Part shown: positions 1-8,789 of the stretch, piece by piece
Position numbering within the stretch: position 1 is the stretch's first letter
Layout: each line of letters opens with the position of its first letter
DNA from: Cellulomonas sp.
Lineage (GTDB): Bacteria > Actinomycetota > Actinomycetes > Actinomycetales > Cellulomonadaceae
Assembly: GCF_015234515.1 (NCBI RefSeq)
Contig: NZ_JADGMY010000028.1
Span: 260,823-324,822, forward strand
Length of the DNA: 64,000 bases
Direction of reading: 5' to 3'
The notes under the pieces: generated by a model
Told to the model about the DNA's origin: nothing
Seen by the model: the letters and a program-made list of their open reading frames with translations, nothing else
Databases searched by the model: none
Made by a program: the position numbers and the translations under genes

Positions 1-20
1 CCCCGCCCACCCCCATGCGC

Positions 21-74
21 GAGAGAGCAATCCAGTCACCGCCCGACGCACGGGGCGAACTGGATTGCTCTCTC
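21..74. repeat. Inverted repeat, 16-bp perfect arms
   Basis: Arms GAGAGAGCAATCCAGT (21-36) and ACTGGATTGCTCTCTC (59-74) are exact reverse complements separated by 22 nt. The right arm is also the first, variant unit of the direct-repeat array that follows. Transcribed from either side it would form a strong hairpin; it lies 3' of the rpf gene and could stop transcription. Confidence 0.7.
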
Positions 75-288
75 ACCACCGGGGGGTGAGCTGGATTGCA
101 CTCTCACCACACGGCGGCGAGCCCGGGGGGTGGGCTGGATTGCACTCTCACCACACGGCGGCGAACCGGGGGGTGGGCTGGATTGCACTCTCGCCACCCC
201 GGGGGCGAGCCCGGGGGGTGGGCTGGATTGCACTCTCACCACAGGGGGCTGGATTGCACTCTCACCACGGGGGGTTGATTGCACTCTC
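61..288. repeat. Intergenic array of seven TGGATTGCACTCTC units
   Basis: A 14-bp core TGGATTGCACTCTC, usually followed by ACCAC, begins at 61 (variant GCTCTCTC), 92, 136, 179, 224, 250 and 275 (variant TTGATT). Spacers of 11-31 nt are G-rich and partly repeated themselves (for example GGCGGCGA followed by a run of G before GTGGGCTGG). The array fills the space between the left window edge and the stop codon of the rpf gene. I see no credible gene in 1-300. Core spacing is irregular and the spacers are related to each other, so this is a short-sequence intergenic repeat rather than CRISPR. Confidence 0.85.
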
Positions 289-300
289 GCCCCCTGGGGG

Positions 301-1542
301 TCAGTTGAAGAGGTTCTTGCCGCAGTGCGGCCACTGGCCGGCACCCGAGCGGTTGTAGAGCATCTTCGCGCGGGCAGTCTGCTCGTCGGCCGACGCCTGC
401 GACGGGAGGCCGGCACCGCCGACCGCCTGCCACGTGGCGACGGAGAACTGGTAGAGGCCGTGGTACTTGCCGGTCGACGACACCGCGTTCACGCGGCCGC
501 CGGACTCGCACCTCGCCAGCGCGGCCCAGTTGAGCGAGTCGGCGCTGCCGCCCGCGGCGATCGGGCCGGCGGCGGCCGCACCGGCGGACGACGCCGCACG
601 CGGTGCCGGGGCGGGCGCGACGGGCCGCGGCTTCGTGCCGACCTTCACGACCTGCTCGACGGGCGCCTGCGTGACGCCGTCGCTGACGAGCTCGCGGGAC
701 TCCTCGACGCCGTCGACCGTGGTGACGCTCTCGACGACGGTGCGCACGCCGGGGACCCCGGCCTGCACGACGACCTTCTGACCGACGTAGCGGCTCGCGT
801 CGTCCTCGGTGCGGGACGTGAACGGCACCTCGGACGTCGTCGCGACGTCCTGCACCAGCACGCGCTGCACCACGACCTGCACGACGCCGGCGGGGCCGCG
901 CTGCACGTGCACGCGGTCCAGCGGCTGCAGCGCGACGCCCAGGTCGCCGAGCACCTCGCCGACCGTGGCGTCCACCTCGGGGACGTCGAGGACGGTCCCG
1001 TCGACGAGCACCTCGGCGCGCCCGGTCAGCGCGAGCTCCAGCGGGAGCTCGGCGCGCTCGGCGGAGCGCGACGCGACCAGCGCGACGTTCCCGGCGCGGT
1101 CGGCGAGCGTGTCGAGCGCCTCGTCGGCGCTGAGCGCGGTGGTCCACACGACCTGGCGCTTGCCGTCGATGATCACGACCAGCGCGGTCGCGTGGCGCAC
1201 GACGATCTCCGCACCGTCGACCAGCGGGCCGCTGTGGGACACGGTGTCGCGGTCCCCGACCTCGACACCGTGGTCGGACAGCAGGCCGTCGACGGACCCG
1301 GCGAACGTCGAGACGTTGCTGATCTCGCCGTCGACGTCCAGTGCGACGGTCTTGTGGGCCTGGGCGACGGCGGTCCCGCCGGCGGCGACGACGAGCGCGG
1401 TGGCACCCGCCGCGATCAGCGGCCAGCGGCGACGCCGCGCGCGTGCCGCGCCAGCCGTCTCCGGTCCGTGATCGGTGTCGGGGGCCGTGTCGGCGGCTGC
1501 CGTCGTCGGGGTCGGACCGTTGAAGGGGGTCGAGAACTGCAC
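301..1542 (-). CDS. rpfB: Resuscitation-promoting factor (RpfB type)
   Basis: Predicted peptidoglycan-cleaving growth factor of actinobacteria, membrane-anchored outside the cell. From the start chosen here (413 aa): short cytoplasmic N-terminus, one membrane segment at about 40-62 after an RRRR anchor, three DUF348 repeats, a G5 domain at about 230-310, and a C-terminal Rpf catalytic domain (336-413) with the CESGG motif carrying the expected catalytic Glu346. I chose the GTG at 1542 because GGAG lies just before it; an upstream GTG at 1620 would add 26 residues but has no visible ribosome-binding site. It follows tatD and metG on the same strand, the usual actinobacterial order, with an SLT-domain gene inserted between. 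A perfect Crp-type site lies upstream. Confidence 0.9.
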   Translation of the reverse strand: MQFSTPFNGPTPTTAAADTAPDTDHGPETAGAARARRRRWPLIAAGATALVVAAGGTAVAQAHKTVALDVDGEISNVSTFAGSVDGLLSDHGVEVGDRDTVSHSGPLVDGAEIVVRHATALVVIIDGKRQVVWTTALSADEALDTLADRAGNVALVASRSAERAELPLELALTGRAEVLVDGTVLDVPEVDATVGEVLGDLGVALQPLDRVHVQRGPAGVVQVVVQRVLVQDVATTSEVPFTSRTEDDASRYVGQKVVVQAGVPGVRTVVESVTTVDGVEESRELVSDGVTQAPVEQVVKVGTKPRPVAPAPAPRAASSAGAAAAGPIAAGGSADSLNWAALARCESGGRVNAVSSTGKYHGLYQFSVATWQAVGGAGLPSQASADEQTARAKMLYNRSGAGQWPHCGKNLFN

Positions 1543-1723
1543 GAGGCTCCAGCCGTCGTCGATCCCGGGCACGGGGAGCGGCGGCGCTCCGCGGCGACAA
1601 GCACCGGGCACGCCCACCACGGAGGGATTCCCCGATCCGGCGGTGCGGTGGCCGCAGGACGGCCGACCGTGCGTCGCGTGGGCGGCCCGGGAGTCTCACC
1701 CGTCCGCGCAATAGCGACACGCG

Positions 1724-1729
1724 ACCGTA
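1724..1729 (-). promoter_or_regulatory. Putative -10 element of rpfB
   Basis: On the minus strand the sequence reads GTTACGGTC, containing TACGGT, a good actinobacterial TANNNT hexamer. The same nine bases occur upstream of the neighbouring SLT/G5 gene (3137-3142). The leader would be about 100-175 nt depending on the start codon. Confidence 0.45.
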
Positions 1730-1762
1730 ACGGGATTGTGATCCGAGATCCAAACCCGGAGC

Positions 1763-1780
1763 GTGTGACGAAGATCACAC
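1763..1780. promoter_or_regulatory. Crp/GlxR-type operator
   Basis: GTGTGACGAAGATCACAC is a perfect palindrome matching the Crp consensus TGTGA-N6-TCACA. It is centred roughly 54 bp upstream of the transcription start predicted from the TACGGT hexamer for rpfB, a position compatible with activation. Crp-family control of rpf genes is known in mycobacteria (Rv3676 and rpfA) and corynebacteria (GlxR), so cAMP-linked control is a reasonable inference. Confidence 0.7.
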
Positions 1781-1786
1781 CGGATT

Positions 1787-1810
1787 CGGCGAGTCGTCGG
1801 CGACTCGCCG
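1787..1810 (-). terminator. Hairpin terminator of the SLT/G5 gene
   Basis: Ten-bp perfect stem CGGCGAGTCG / CGACTCGCCG with a TCGG loop, 32 nt past the stop codon of the upstream minus-strand gene. There is no U-tract, as is common in actinobacteria. It isolates rpfB from its upstream neighbour. Confidence 0.7.
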
Positions 1811-1842
1811 AGGATCGCGTCGCGCTGCGACGAACCGGGAGG

Positions 1843-3039
1843 TCAGTACCAGTTCTTGGCCTGCGAGTGCGCCCACGCGCCGCAGGGGTTGCCGTACCGG
1901 CCGGCGATGTAGTTCAGCCCCCAGGTGATCTGAGTCGCGGGGTTCGTCCGCCAGTCGTCGGCGACCGACGCCATCTTGGAGCCGGGCAGCGACTGGGGGA
2001 TGCCGTACGCCCCCGAGGACCGGTTCTCGGCGTTCCAGCGCCAGCCGCTCTCCTTGTTCCACAGCGACAGCAGGCAGGCGAACTGGTCGTCGCCCCAGCC
2101 GCGGGCGGCGGCCATCTCCTTGCCCATCGCCTGCGCCGTGCCCGGCTCGACCGCGACCGACGCGGGGTCCGGCAGCTCCGCCGTGCCGACGCGCGTCACC
2201 TGAGCCACCGGCGGGACCGTCACGACGGACGCCAGCACCGTGCGGCCGACGACGACGCCGCCCACCACGTCGAGGGAGTACGTCGTCGTCCTCTGCCCCG
2301 CCCGGCCGGTCGACTTCACGACCCGGTTGCCCTTGACCAGGGTCGGGTCCTCGATCTCCTGCACCTCGAACGGCACGGCCTCGGTGACGGTCTCGCCCGA
2401 CGTGGCAGCACGCGTGACCAGCACGACGAGACCGTCCACGGCCGCAGCGTCCAAGGGCACCGAGACCTGGTCGGCCTCCTCGAGCACGAGGCCGATCTCA
2501 CGCAGCGCGTCCCGCACGGTCGAGCCGCTCGTGACGCCGTCGATGACCTGCCCGTCGACCACGAGGTGCACGGTCTTCTGCGTCGAGACGCGCAGCACGT
2601 CGCGTCCGACGGTGGCCGAGCGCGACGCGGACAGCCGCACGCCGTCGCGCAGCCCGAGCTCCTCGACGGCCTCGCCGACGGTCAGCGCCGTCGTCCAGAC
2701 CGTGCGCTGCTGCCCGTCGACCTCGAGGTCGATCTCGCGACCGTGCCGCACGACGACCTGGCCCGTGCGCGCGACCGTCTGGTCCAGACCCGGCGCGACC
2801 AGGTCGCCGTCGGCCACGTCGATGCGCCCGGCCGCCAGGACGTCGGCGACCGTGCGGCCGAACGTCTGCACCTGCACCTCGGTGCCGTCGACGTCGACGG
2901 TCACGTCCTTGTGCATGGCCGCGAAGGCACTGGTGCCGCCCACGACGAGCGCGAGCACGACCGACTGCGCGGCGGTGCGTGCGGCCCGGTCGCGTGCGCG
3001 TGCTGCGCGGCGGCCCGGCTCCTGCTCGGAGACGGTCAC
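1843..3039 (-). CDS. G5/DUF348 protein with SLT-like transglycosylase domain
   Basis: Predicted secreted, membrane-anchored peptidoglycan hydrolase of 398 aa. It has an arginine-rich N-terminus, one membrane segment (about 23-42), three DUF348 repeats, a G5 domain, and a C-terminal lysozyme-like domain (about 300-398) with NKESGWRWNAEN, whose Glu330 would be catalytic, and the SSGAYGIPQ motif of the SLT/aggregation-promoting-factor group. It shares its whole non-catalytic scaffold with rpfB next door but carries a different catalytic module. The GTG start at 3039 follows AAGGA at good spacing. It is separated from rpfB by a hairpin and a second promoter, so the two genes are likely controlled separately. 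Confidence 0.88.
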   Translation of the reverse strand: MTVSEQEPGRRAARARDRAARTAAQSVVLALVVGGTSAFAAMHKDVTVDVDGTEVQVQTFGRTVADVLAAGRIDVADGDLVAPGLDQTVARTGQVVVRHGREIDLEVDGQQRTVWTTALTVGEAVEELGLRDGVRLSASRSATVGRDVLRVSTQKTVHLVVDGQVIDGVTSGSTVRDALREIGLVLEEADQVSVPLDAAAVDGLVVLVTRAATSGETVTEAVPFEVQEIEDPTLVKGNRVVKSTGRAGQRTTTYSLDVVGGVVVGRTVLASVVTVPPVAQVTRVGTAELPDPASVAVEPGTAQAMGKEMAAARGWGDDQFACLLSLWNKESGWRWNAENRSSGAYGIPQSLPGSKMASVADDWRTNPATQITWGLNYIAGRYGNPCGAWAHSQAKNWY

Positions 3040-3136
3040 GGTGTCCTTCGGGTCGGCGGGAGGGACGCTGCCCTGAAGTTCTCATCGGCAGCCCTCGACG
3101 CACGCTTGACCGTGCGACCGACTGCTGCCGGGACAG

Positions 3137-3142
3137 ACCGTA
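3137..3142 (-). promoter_or_regulatory. Putative -10 element of the SLT/G5 gene
   Basis: TACGGT within GTTACGGTC, identical over nine bases to the element upstream of rpfB. It would give a leader of about 90 nt. Confidence 0.4.
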
Positions 3143-3190
3143 ACCGACTCGTGACCCTCCCGACCAGCGGTGGTTGCGCACCGGGCGCCC

Positions 3191-4135
3191 TCACCACGGG
3201 CCGTACACAGCCTCGGAGACCTCGCTGACCTGGACGCACACGTCCGCGAGCGGCCTCCCGGTCGCCTCGGCGACAGCGCGCAAGGTCCCCGGCAGGAGGT
3301 ACGGCGCGTTGGGCCGTCCGCGATGCGGGTGGACCGTGAGGTACGGCGCGTCGGTCTCGACGAGCACCAGCGACGCCGGCAGCACGCGCAGCGCCGCCCG
3401 CAGCTCCTCGTTGGCCGGGAACGAGACGGGCCCGGCGAACGAGCAGTACCAGCCCTCGTCGGCGCACACGCGCGCCAGCGCGACCCCGCCCGAGAAGCAG
3501 TGGAACACGGTCCGCTCGGGCGCACCGTCACGGCGCAGCACGTCGACGACCTCGTCGTGCGCGTCGCGGTCATGGATCTGCAGCGCCAGACCCAGTTCCC
3601 TGGCGAGCGCGACGTGCGCCCGGAACGCCTCGCGCTGCACCTGCCGGCCCCGCTCCCCCGCGCGGAAGTGGTCGAGCCCGGTCTCGCCGATCGCCCGCAC
3701 GCGCGGGTTGGCGCGCGCGACGGCCGCGAAGGCGGCGAGCGCCTCGTCCAGCGGCACGTCGTGGCGCGCTTGGGGGTCCGGCTCGAGCCCGTCGGGAGCG
3801 ACCTCGCGGACGCCCGCGTGCAGGACCGCCTCGTTGGGGTGGATCGCGACCGCACCCAGCAGGGCCGGGTGGGCGCGCACCGCCGCGTCCGTCCACGCGA
3901 CGGCGTCGAGGTCGCAGCCGACCTGCACCATGCGGGTGACCCCCACCTCCGCCGCGCGCGTCAGGTGCGCGGCGAGGTCCGGGCTGGTGGCGGACGACGC
4001 CGTCGGGTCTGCCGGGTCCCAGCCGTCCGCCCGCCACCCGACGACCGAGTCGAGGTGCGTGTGGTTGTCCACGACGGGCGACGGCAGGGGCTCGGGCGGC
4101 GGGGGCCAGCCCGTCTCACGACGCTTGCGGGCCAC
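3191..4135 (-). CDS. tatD: TatD-family metal-dependent DNase
   Basis: Predicted cytoplasmic 3'-5' DNase of the TatD amidohydrolase family, 314 aa. The N-terminal metal motif DNHTHLD is at about 23-29, GETGLD supplies the bridging Glu, and FHCFSGG and ETDAPYL carry further metal ligands; all are intact. The GTG start lies 3 nt past the metG stop codon, so the two are probably translationally coupled. metG-tatD-rpf is a conserved actinobacterial order. The N-terminus is about 20 residues longer than in typical family members (proline-rich). Confidence 0.92.
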   Translation of the reverse strand: MARKRRETGWPPPPEPLPSPVVDNHTHLDSVVGWRADGWDPADPTASSATSPDLAAHLTRAAEVGVTRMVQVGCDLDAVAWTDAAVRAHPALLGAVAIHPNEAVLHAGVREVAPDGLEPDPQARHDVPLDEALAAFAAVARANPRVRAIGETGLDHFRAGERGRQVQREAFRAHVALARELGLALQIHDRDAHDEVVDVLRRDGAPERTVFHCFSGGVALARVCADEGWYCSFAGPVSFPANEELRAALRVLPASLVLVETDAPYLTVHPHRGRPNAPYLLPGTLRAVAEATGRPLADVCVQVSEVSEAVYGPW

Positions 4136-4138
4136 GGC

Positions 4139-5926
4139 TCAGGACTGCCGGAGCCGCTCGAGCTCCTCCTCGACGATCGCGTCGTCGAGCTTGGTGAAGA
4201 CCGGCGTCGGCTTGTCGACCTTCGTCCCCGGCACGACCGCCTTCGGCTGCCACGTCCCGCGGACGGCCGTGTAGTCGCCCGTGATGACGGGGTAGTGCCG
4301 GCTGTCGTCGTCGAGGTCGGTGACCTCGTCGATGCGCGGCTGCGGCGAGAATGTCCCCGTGCCGCCCAGCGCCTCGTGGACCTGCTGCGCGGAGTGCGGC
4401 AGGAACGGGGCGAGCAGCGTGTTGAGGTCGCTGACGGCCTGCGTCGTGGTGTGCAGGACGGTCGCCAGGCGGTCCGGGTCCGTCTTGAGCTTCCACGGCT
4501 CGGTCTCCGAGACGTACCGGTTGGCCTCCGTCACCACGCGCATGGCCTCCTGCAGCGCCTGCCGCTGGCGGTGCGCGCCGACGAGCTCCCCGACGCGGCC
4601 GAAGGCGGTGGTGACCTCGGCGACCAGCGCCTCGTCCACGGGCTCGCGACGACCCGGCGTCGGGATCTCGCCGAAGTTCTTGTGCACCATGCTGGCCGTC
4701 CGGTTGACCAGGTTGCCCCAGCCCGCGACGAGCTCGTCGTTGGTCCGGCGCTTGAACTCCGCCCACGTGAAGTCGACGTCCTGCATCTCCGGGCCGGCCA
4801 CCGAGATGTAGTACCGCAGCGCGTCGGGCTGGTACCGCGCCAGCATGTCGCGCACGAGGATCACGCGGCCGCGCGACGTCGAGAACTGCTTGCCCTCGAC
4901 GTTGAGGAACTCGCTGGACACGACCTCCGTCGGCAGGTTGAGCGAGCCGTACGCGCCGGGCGCCCCGCCGCGCGAGCCCTTGCCGTCGTAGCCGAGCAGC
5001 TCCGCCGGCCAGATCTGGGAGTGGAACGTGATGTTGTCCTTGCCCATGAAGTAGTACGACAGGGCCTCGGGGTCGTTCCACCACTGCCGCCACGCGTCGG
5101 GGTCGCCGCTGCGCCGCGCCCACTCGATCGACGCCGACAGGTAGCCGATGACCGCGTCGAACCACACGTACAGGCGCTTGGTCGGGTTCTGCTCCCAGCC
5201 GTCGAGCGGCACGGGGATGCCCCAGTCGATGTCGCGCGTCATCGCGCGCGGGCGCACGTCGTCGAGCAGGTTCAGCGAGAACTTCAGGACGTTGGGGCGC
5301 CAGCCGGTGCGCGTGCGCAGCCAGTCGCCGAGCGCGTCGACGAACGCGGGCAGGTCGAGGAAGAAGTGCTCGGACTCGACGAACTTCGGCGTCTCGCCGT
5401 TGATCTTGCTCTTCGGGTTGATCAGCTCGATCGCGTCGAGCTGGTTGCCGCAGTTGTCGCACTGGTCGCCGCGCGCGCCGTCGTACCCGCAGATGGGGCA
5501 CGTGCCCTCGATGTAGCGGTCCGGCAGCGTGCGGCCCGTCGACGGGCTGACCGCGCCCTTGGTGGTCCGCTCGATCATGTACCCGTTCTTGTGCACCGTG
5601 CGGAACATCTCCTGCACCACGGCGTAGTGGTTGCGCGTGGTGGTGCGGGTGAACAGGTCGTACGACAGCCCGAGGGCCGTGAGGTCCTCGACGATGACGC
5701 GGTTGTAGCGGTCCGCGAGCTCCTGGGCGCTGACGCCCTCCTTGTCGGCCTGCACGAGGATGGGCGTGCCGTGCTCGTCGGTGCCCGAGACCATCAGCAC
5801 GTCGTGCCCCGCCATGCGCATGTACCGGCTGAAGACGTCCGAGGGAATGCCGAAGCCGGCGACGTGACCGATGTGGCGGGGGCCGTTCGCGTAGGGCCAG
5901 GCGACGGCCGACAGGATGCGGGACAT
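4139..5926 (-). CDS. metG: Methionyl-tRNA synthetase
   Basis: Charges tRNA-Met with methionine in the cytoplasm. 595 aa. The class I signature HIGH is at 18-21 and a zinc knuckle at about 143-159 uses Cys143, Cys146, Cys156 and Cys159 (CPIC...CDNC). The KMSKS loop appears as KQFSTSRG near residue 350, a variant seen in this MetG type. It has the anticodon-binding domain but no C-terminal tRNA-binding (EMAP-like) extension, normal for the shorter type. A TAGGAT hexamer ends 6 nt before the ATG, so the mRNA is probably leaderless; tatD follows in the same transcript. Confidence 0.96.
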   Translation of the reverse strand: MSRILSAVAWPYANGPRHIGHVAGFGIPSDVFSRYMRMAGHDVLMVSGTDEHGTPILVQADKEGVSAQELADRYNRVIVEDLTALGLSYDLFTRTTTRNHYAVVQEMFRTVHKNGYMIERTTKGAVSPSTGRTLPDRYIEGTCPICGYDGARGDQCDNCGNQLDAIELINPKSKINGETPKFVESEHFFLDLPAFVDALGDWLRTRTGWRPNVLKFSLNLLDDVRPRAMTRDIDWGIPVPLDGWEQNPTKRLYVWFDAVIGYLSASIEWARRSGDPDAWRQWWNDPEALSYYFMGKDNITFHSQIWPAELLGYDGKGSRGGAPGAYGSLNLPTEVVSSEFLNVEGKQFSTSRGRVILVRDMLARYQPDALRYYISVAGPEMQDVDFTWAEFKRRTNDELVAGWGNLVNRTASMVHKNFGEIPTPGRREPVDEALVAEVTTAFGRVGELVGAHRQRQALQEAMRVVTEANRYVSETEPWKLKTDPDRLATVLHTTTQAVSDLNTLLAPFLPHSAQQVHEALGGTGTFSPQPRIDEVTDLDDDSRHYPVITGDYTAVRGTWQPKAVVPGTKVDKPTPVFTKLDDAIVEEELERLRQS

Positions 5927-5932
5927 GCCTCG

Positions 5933-5938
5933 ATCCTA
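5933..5938 (-). promoter_or_regulatory. -10 of leaderless metG mRNA
   Basis: TAGGAT ends exactly 6 nt (CGAGGC) before the metG ATG, which places the transcription start at or next to the A of the start codon. Confidence 0.65.
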
Positions 5939-7075
5939 GGTGGGACGCCCCTCGTCCTCGTCCCCGATTCCGCGCTGCGGCCCCGACTCGGCCGGGGGCT
6001 CGGGCTCGTCGGCGTCCTCGCGCCACCGCCGGCGGCCCAGGTCGACGAAGCGCGAGGTCCCCTCCGAGACGTCCCAGGAGCGCTCGTGCGCCTCCTCCTC
6101 GTCGAGCCGCAACGCCTCCTCCCCCGCGATCGCCTCGGCCTCGACCGACGTGCCGTCCTCCGCCGCCTCGGCCAGCGTGGGCGGCAGCCGACGCTCGGCG
6201 CGCACGTCCTCGTCGGGTGCGGCGTCGACGTCGTCCGTCTCGTCGGGCGTGCGGATGCGCAGCGGCTGGGTGTCGTTCGGGTCGTAGGGGCGCTCACGCG
6301 TCGGCCACACCACCACCGGCTCCGACCAGCGCTCGGGCAGCGCCCGGGCGGACCCCGCGACGACCTGCGGCTCGTCCGCGGCCCGCTCGACCGTGCCGGC
6401 CTGCATCTCGGGTGCGTCGGCGAGCGCGACGGCACCGCCGGCCCGCGACGCGCGCGACGGCGGCACCGTCGGGGGCGGACCGTCGGGCCGGCGCCTGCGG
6501 CCGCGTCGGGACCCGCGCGGCGGACCGCCGTCGTCCTCGCCGTCGGACGGCGGCTCCGTCGCGGGCGTGAAGATCAGCGCGCACAGGTCCCGGTACGTCG
6601 CGTCGGGTCGCGCCACCCAGCCGATCTGCCGCAGCGCCTGGTCCTGGCCGGCGGACTCCAGGAGGAACTGCCCGTAGCCGAGCATCTGCCCCAGGACGGA
6701 CCGCGAGTAGCGCATGTCCGTGACCTTCATCAGCGGCATCATGCCGACCTGGTGGGTGATCAGCCCGGTCAGCAGCAGCATCCGCTTGTCGGTCGCGACG
6801 AACCACTCGACGCGCCACAGCAGCAGGTACCACCCGAACCGCGCGAGCGCGGCGAGCCACAGCCACCACACCACGAGCGCACCGTCACCCACCGCCGGCT
6901 GCAGCACGTACGTCAGCCAGCCGCACACCGCGAACACGCCGGACGCCACGAGGGCCGGCTCGAGCAGCTTGGCCCAGTGCCGGCGGGTCGCCAGGACGAC
7001 GCGCTCCCCCGGCAGCACGTACCGGCGCAGCAGCCGGTGCGACATGACGATGCGTGTCGCGTGGTCCGTCGTCAT
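5936..7075 (-). CDS. Membrane protein with bacterial PH domain
   Basis: 379 aa, function unknown. Two membrane segments at about 40-62 and 68-90 are followed by a bPH_2-type domain (VEWFVATDKRMLLLTGLITH, then KVTDMRYSRS), the usual arrangement of YdbS/YdbT-like proteins. The remaining 200 or so residues are a disordered, acidic and arginine-rich cytoplasmic tail. The ATG follows GGGAGGTGAC at good spacing. The 3' end overlaps the metG promoter hexamer, so its transcription may affect metG. The tail does not resemble any domain I know. Confidence 0.8.
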   Translation of the reverse strand: MTTDHATRIVMSHRLLRRYVLPGERVVLATRRHWAKLLEPALVASGVFAVCGWLTYVLQPAVGDGALVVWWLWLAALARFGWYLLLWRVEWFVATDKRMLLLTGLITHQVGMMPLMKVTDMRYSRSVLGQMLGYGQFLLESAGQDQALRQIGWVARPDATYRDLCALIFTPATEPPSDGEDDGGPPRGSRRGRRRRPDGPPPTVPPSRASRAGGAVALADAPEMQAGTVERAADEPQVVAGSARALPERWSEPVVVWPTRERPYDPNDTQPLRIRTPDETDDVDAAPDEDVRAERRLPPTLAEAAEDGTSVEAEAIAGEEALRLDEEEAHERSWDVSEGTSRFVDLGRRRWREDADEPEPPAESGPQRGIGDEDEGRPT

Positions 7076-7123
7076 GTCGTCACCTCCCGCCCTCGCGCCG
7101 CGACGGCCCTACGGCACGGTCCG

Positions 7124-7291
7124 TCAGTCCGCCAGGTTGCTGAAGAACCGCGCGAACCCCGAGAACGCGCCGTAGATGAAGTCCCAGATGTTCTCGACCA
7201 CCTCGGCCGCACGGTCGGGGTTCGTCACCACGGCGTACAGCAGGAAGATCACGACGATCCACATGAGGATGCTCTTCGCCCTCGCCGGCAT
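7124..7291 (-). CDS. Small single-pass membrane protein, 55 aa
   Basis: Short protein starting MPARAKSILMW. One hydrophobic segment (about 7-22, SILMWIVVIFLLYAVV) is followed by an amphipathic, aromatic-rich tail ending in FARFFSNLAD. The ATG at 7291 follows GGGAG at good spacing, so I prefer it to a longer upstream reading whose N-terminus is low-complexity. It lies just upstream of, and co-directional with, the PH-domain gene. Function unknown; similar short hydrophobic proteins are common in actinobacteria. Confidence 0.7.
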   Translation of the reverse strand: MPARAKSILMWIVVIFLLYAVVTNPDRAAEVVENIWDFIYGAFSGFARFFSNLAD

Positions 7292-7459
7292 GGTCGGCTC
7301 CCGTCGTGTGCTCGTCGTCGCGTGGTCGTGCTGCTGATCACCGCCGCCGTCGTCGTCCGGCCGGTCCACCGACGGGCGCGAGCGCGACCGTCGGACGGCG
7401 CACACAGTACCGACCAGGACGATCCGCCCGAACCGCACACGCCGGGCGCGTCGCGACTC

Positions 7460-8719
7460 TCAGTCGTCTCTCACGGTGACGCGCAGGATGCGGTCGTCAC
7501 CGGGGACCGGGTCGCCGCGGCCGTCGGTGTTGTTCGTCAGCACCCACAGCGACCCGTCCGGCGCGACCTCGACGGCCCGCAGGCGGCCGTGCTCGCCGGC
7601 CAGCAGGGCCTGCGGCGTGCCGACCCCGGCGGCGTCGGCGGCCGGGTCGTCGAGCGTCGCGGGGGCGACGGGCCGCAGGGGCACCCGCCACAGCGTGCGG
7701 CCGCGCAGGCCCGCGAGGTAGACGCCCTCGTCGGTCACGGCCAGGCCGGAGGGCGACGCGTCGGACGTCGCCCACACGGCGACGGGGTCGACGAACCCCT
7801 GCCCCGCGCCACCCTGCCCCTCGACCTCGGGCCACCCGTGGTCGGCGCCCGCGTGCAGCACGTTGAGCTCGTCCCACGTGTCCTGCCCGAACTCCGCCGC
7901 GAACGCGCGCCCGTCGGGCGCCCAGCCGATGCCCTGCACGTTGCGGTGCCCACGCGTCCACACCGGCGACGACGGGTCCGGGTTACCGGGGGCCGGGGCC
8001 CCGTCGGCCGTGACGCGCAGCACCTTGCCCCCGAGGCTGCCCGGGTCCGGCGCCAGGCTCGTCGTGTACGTGTCCCCCGTCGTGACGTACAGGTGCCCGT
8101 CCGGCCCGAAGGCCAGACGCCCGCCGTTGTGGTTCGTCCCGCGCGGGACGCCCTCGAGCAGGACGCGCGTCGGGCCGAGCGTCGCGCCGTCGAGCGTCGC
8201 GCGCAGGACACGGTTGTCCTGGCGCGAGGTGAGGTACACGACGACGTCGACCGGCCCGGACGGTCCGGCGCCCGGGACGACCGCCACGCCCAGCAGCCCG
8301 CCCTCGCCGCGCGCCACGGTCGCGGCCGCGATCTCCTCGGCGCCGGGTCCCGTCACGTCGGTCAGCGACCCGTCGGCCCCGACGACCACGAGGCCGGCCG
8401 CGTCGCGCAGGCTCACCAGCGCACGACCGTCGGGAAGGAACGCGAGGCCCCACGGGGCGTCCAGGCCGGTGGCCACGTCCTGCACGGACGCGACCGTCAC
8501 GGTCGGGACGTCCCGCACCGCCGAGGCATCGGCCGGTGTCGGGGACCCGGGCGTCGGTGCCGCGGGCGTCGGCGCCGACGTCGTCGCCGGCCCCGCGGGG
8601 GGCGGGACGTCCGTCGAGCACCCGGCGGCCAGGGCGAGGGCGACGAGGCCGTGCGCGAGCGCGACCGGTCCCGGCACGGCGCTGCGTCGCGCACCGTCGC
8701 GAGGACGTCCGGCTGCCAT
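7460..8719 (-). CDS. PQQ-type sugar/sorbosone dehydrogenase lipoprotein
   Basis: Predicted extracytoplasmic six-bladed beta-propeller of the soluble glucose/sorbosone dehydrogenase family, 419 aa. The N-terminus has a signal peptide with a lipobox (LALAAGC), so it is likely a lipoprotein. Family motifs are clear: LDAPWGLAFLPDGRALVS, GEGGLLGVAV, HNGGRLAFGPDGHLYVTTGD and RNVQGIGWAPDG. In this family His and Gly-Gly of the HNGGR-like segment contribute to the active site. The start at 8719 is the ATG that gives a proper signal peptide; the longer upstream reading is compositionally noise. Actinobacterial members are often annotated as PQQ-dependent, but their substrate is usually unknown. Confidence 0.88.
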   Translation of the reverse strand: MAAGRPRDGARRSAVPGPVALAHGLVALALAAGCSTDVPPPAGPATTSAPTPAAPTPGSPTPADASAVRDVPTVTVASVQDVATGLDAPWGLAFLPDGRALVSLRDAAGLVVVGADGSLTDVTGPGAEEIAAATVARGEGGLLGVAVVPGAGPSGPVDVVVYLTSRQDNRVLRATLDGATLGPTRVLLEGVPRGTNHNGGRLAFGPDGHLYVTTGDTYTTSLAPDPGSLGGKVLRVTADGAPAPGNPDPSSPVWTRGHRNVQGIGWAPDGRAFAAEFGQDTWDELNVLHAGADHGWPEVEGQGGAGQGFVDPVAVWATSDASPSGLAVTDEGVYLAGLRGRTLWRVPLRPVAPATLDDPAADAAGVGTPQALLAGEHGRLRAVEVAPDGSLWVLTNNTDGRGDPVPGDDRILRVTVRDD

Positions 8720-8789
8720 GACCCCACTGTGCCGTGCGTCGGCCCGTCCCGCAGCCGCGCTCACGACGCTGCGCAGGAGTGCGGCGCGC

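Noticed and set aside
61..288. CRISPR array
   Set aside because: Core only 14 bp, spacers 11-31 nt and related to each other, no cas genes.
3040..3190. c-di-AMP (ydaO) riboswitch before the rpf-type gene
   Set aside because: Such leaders occur upstream of some actinobacterial rpf genes, but I could not find the conserved core and the leader is too short.
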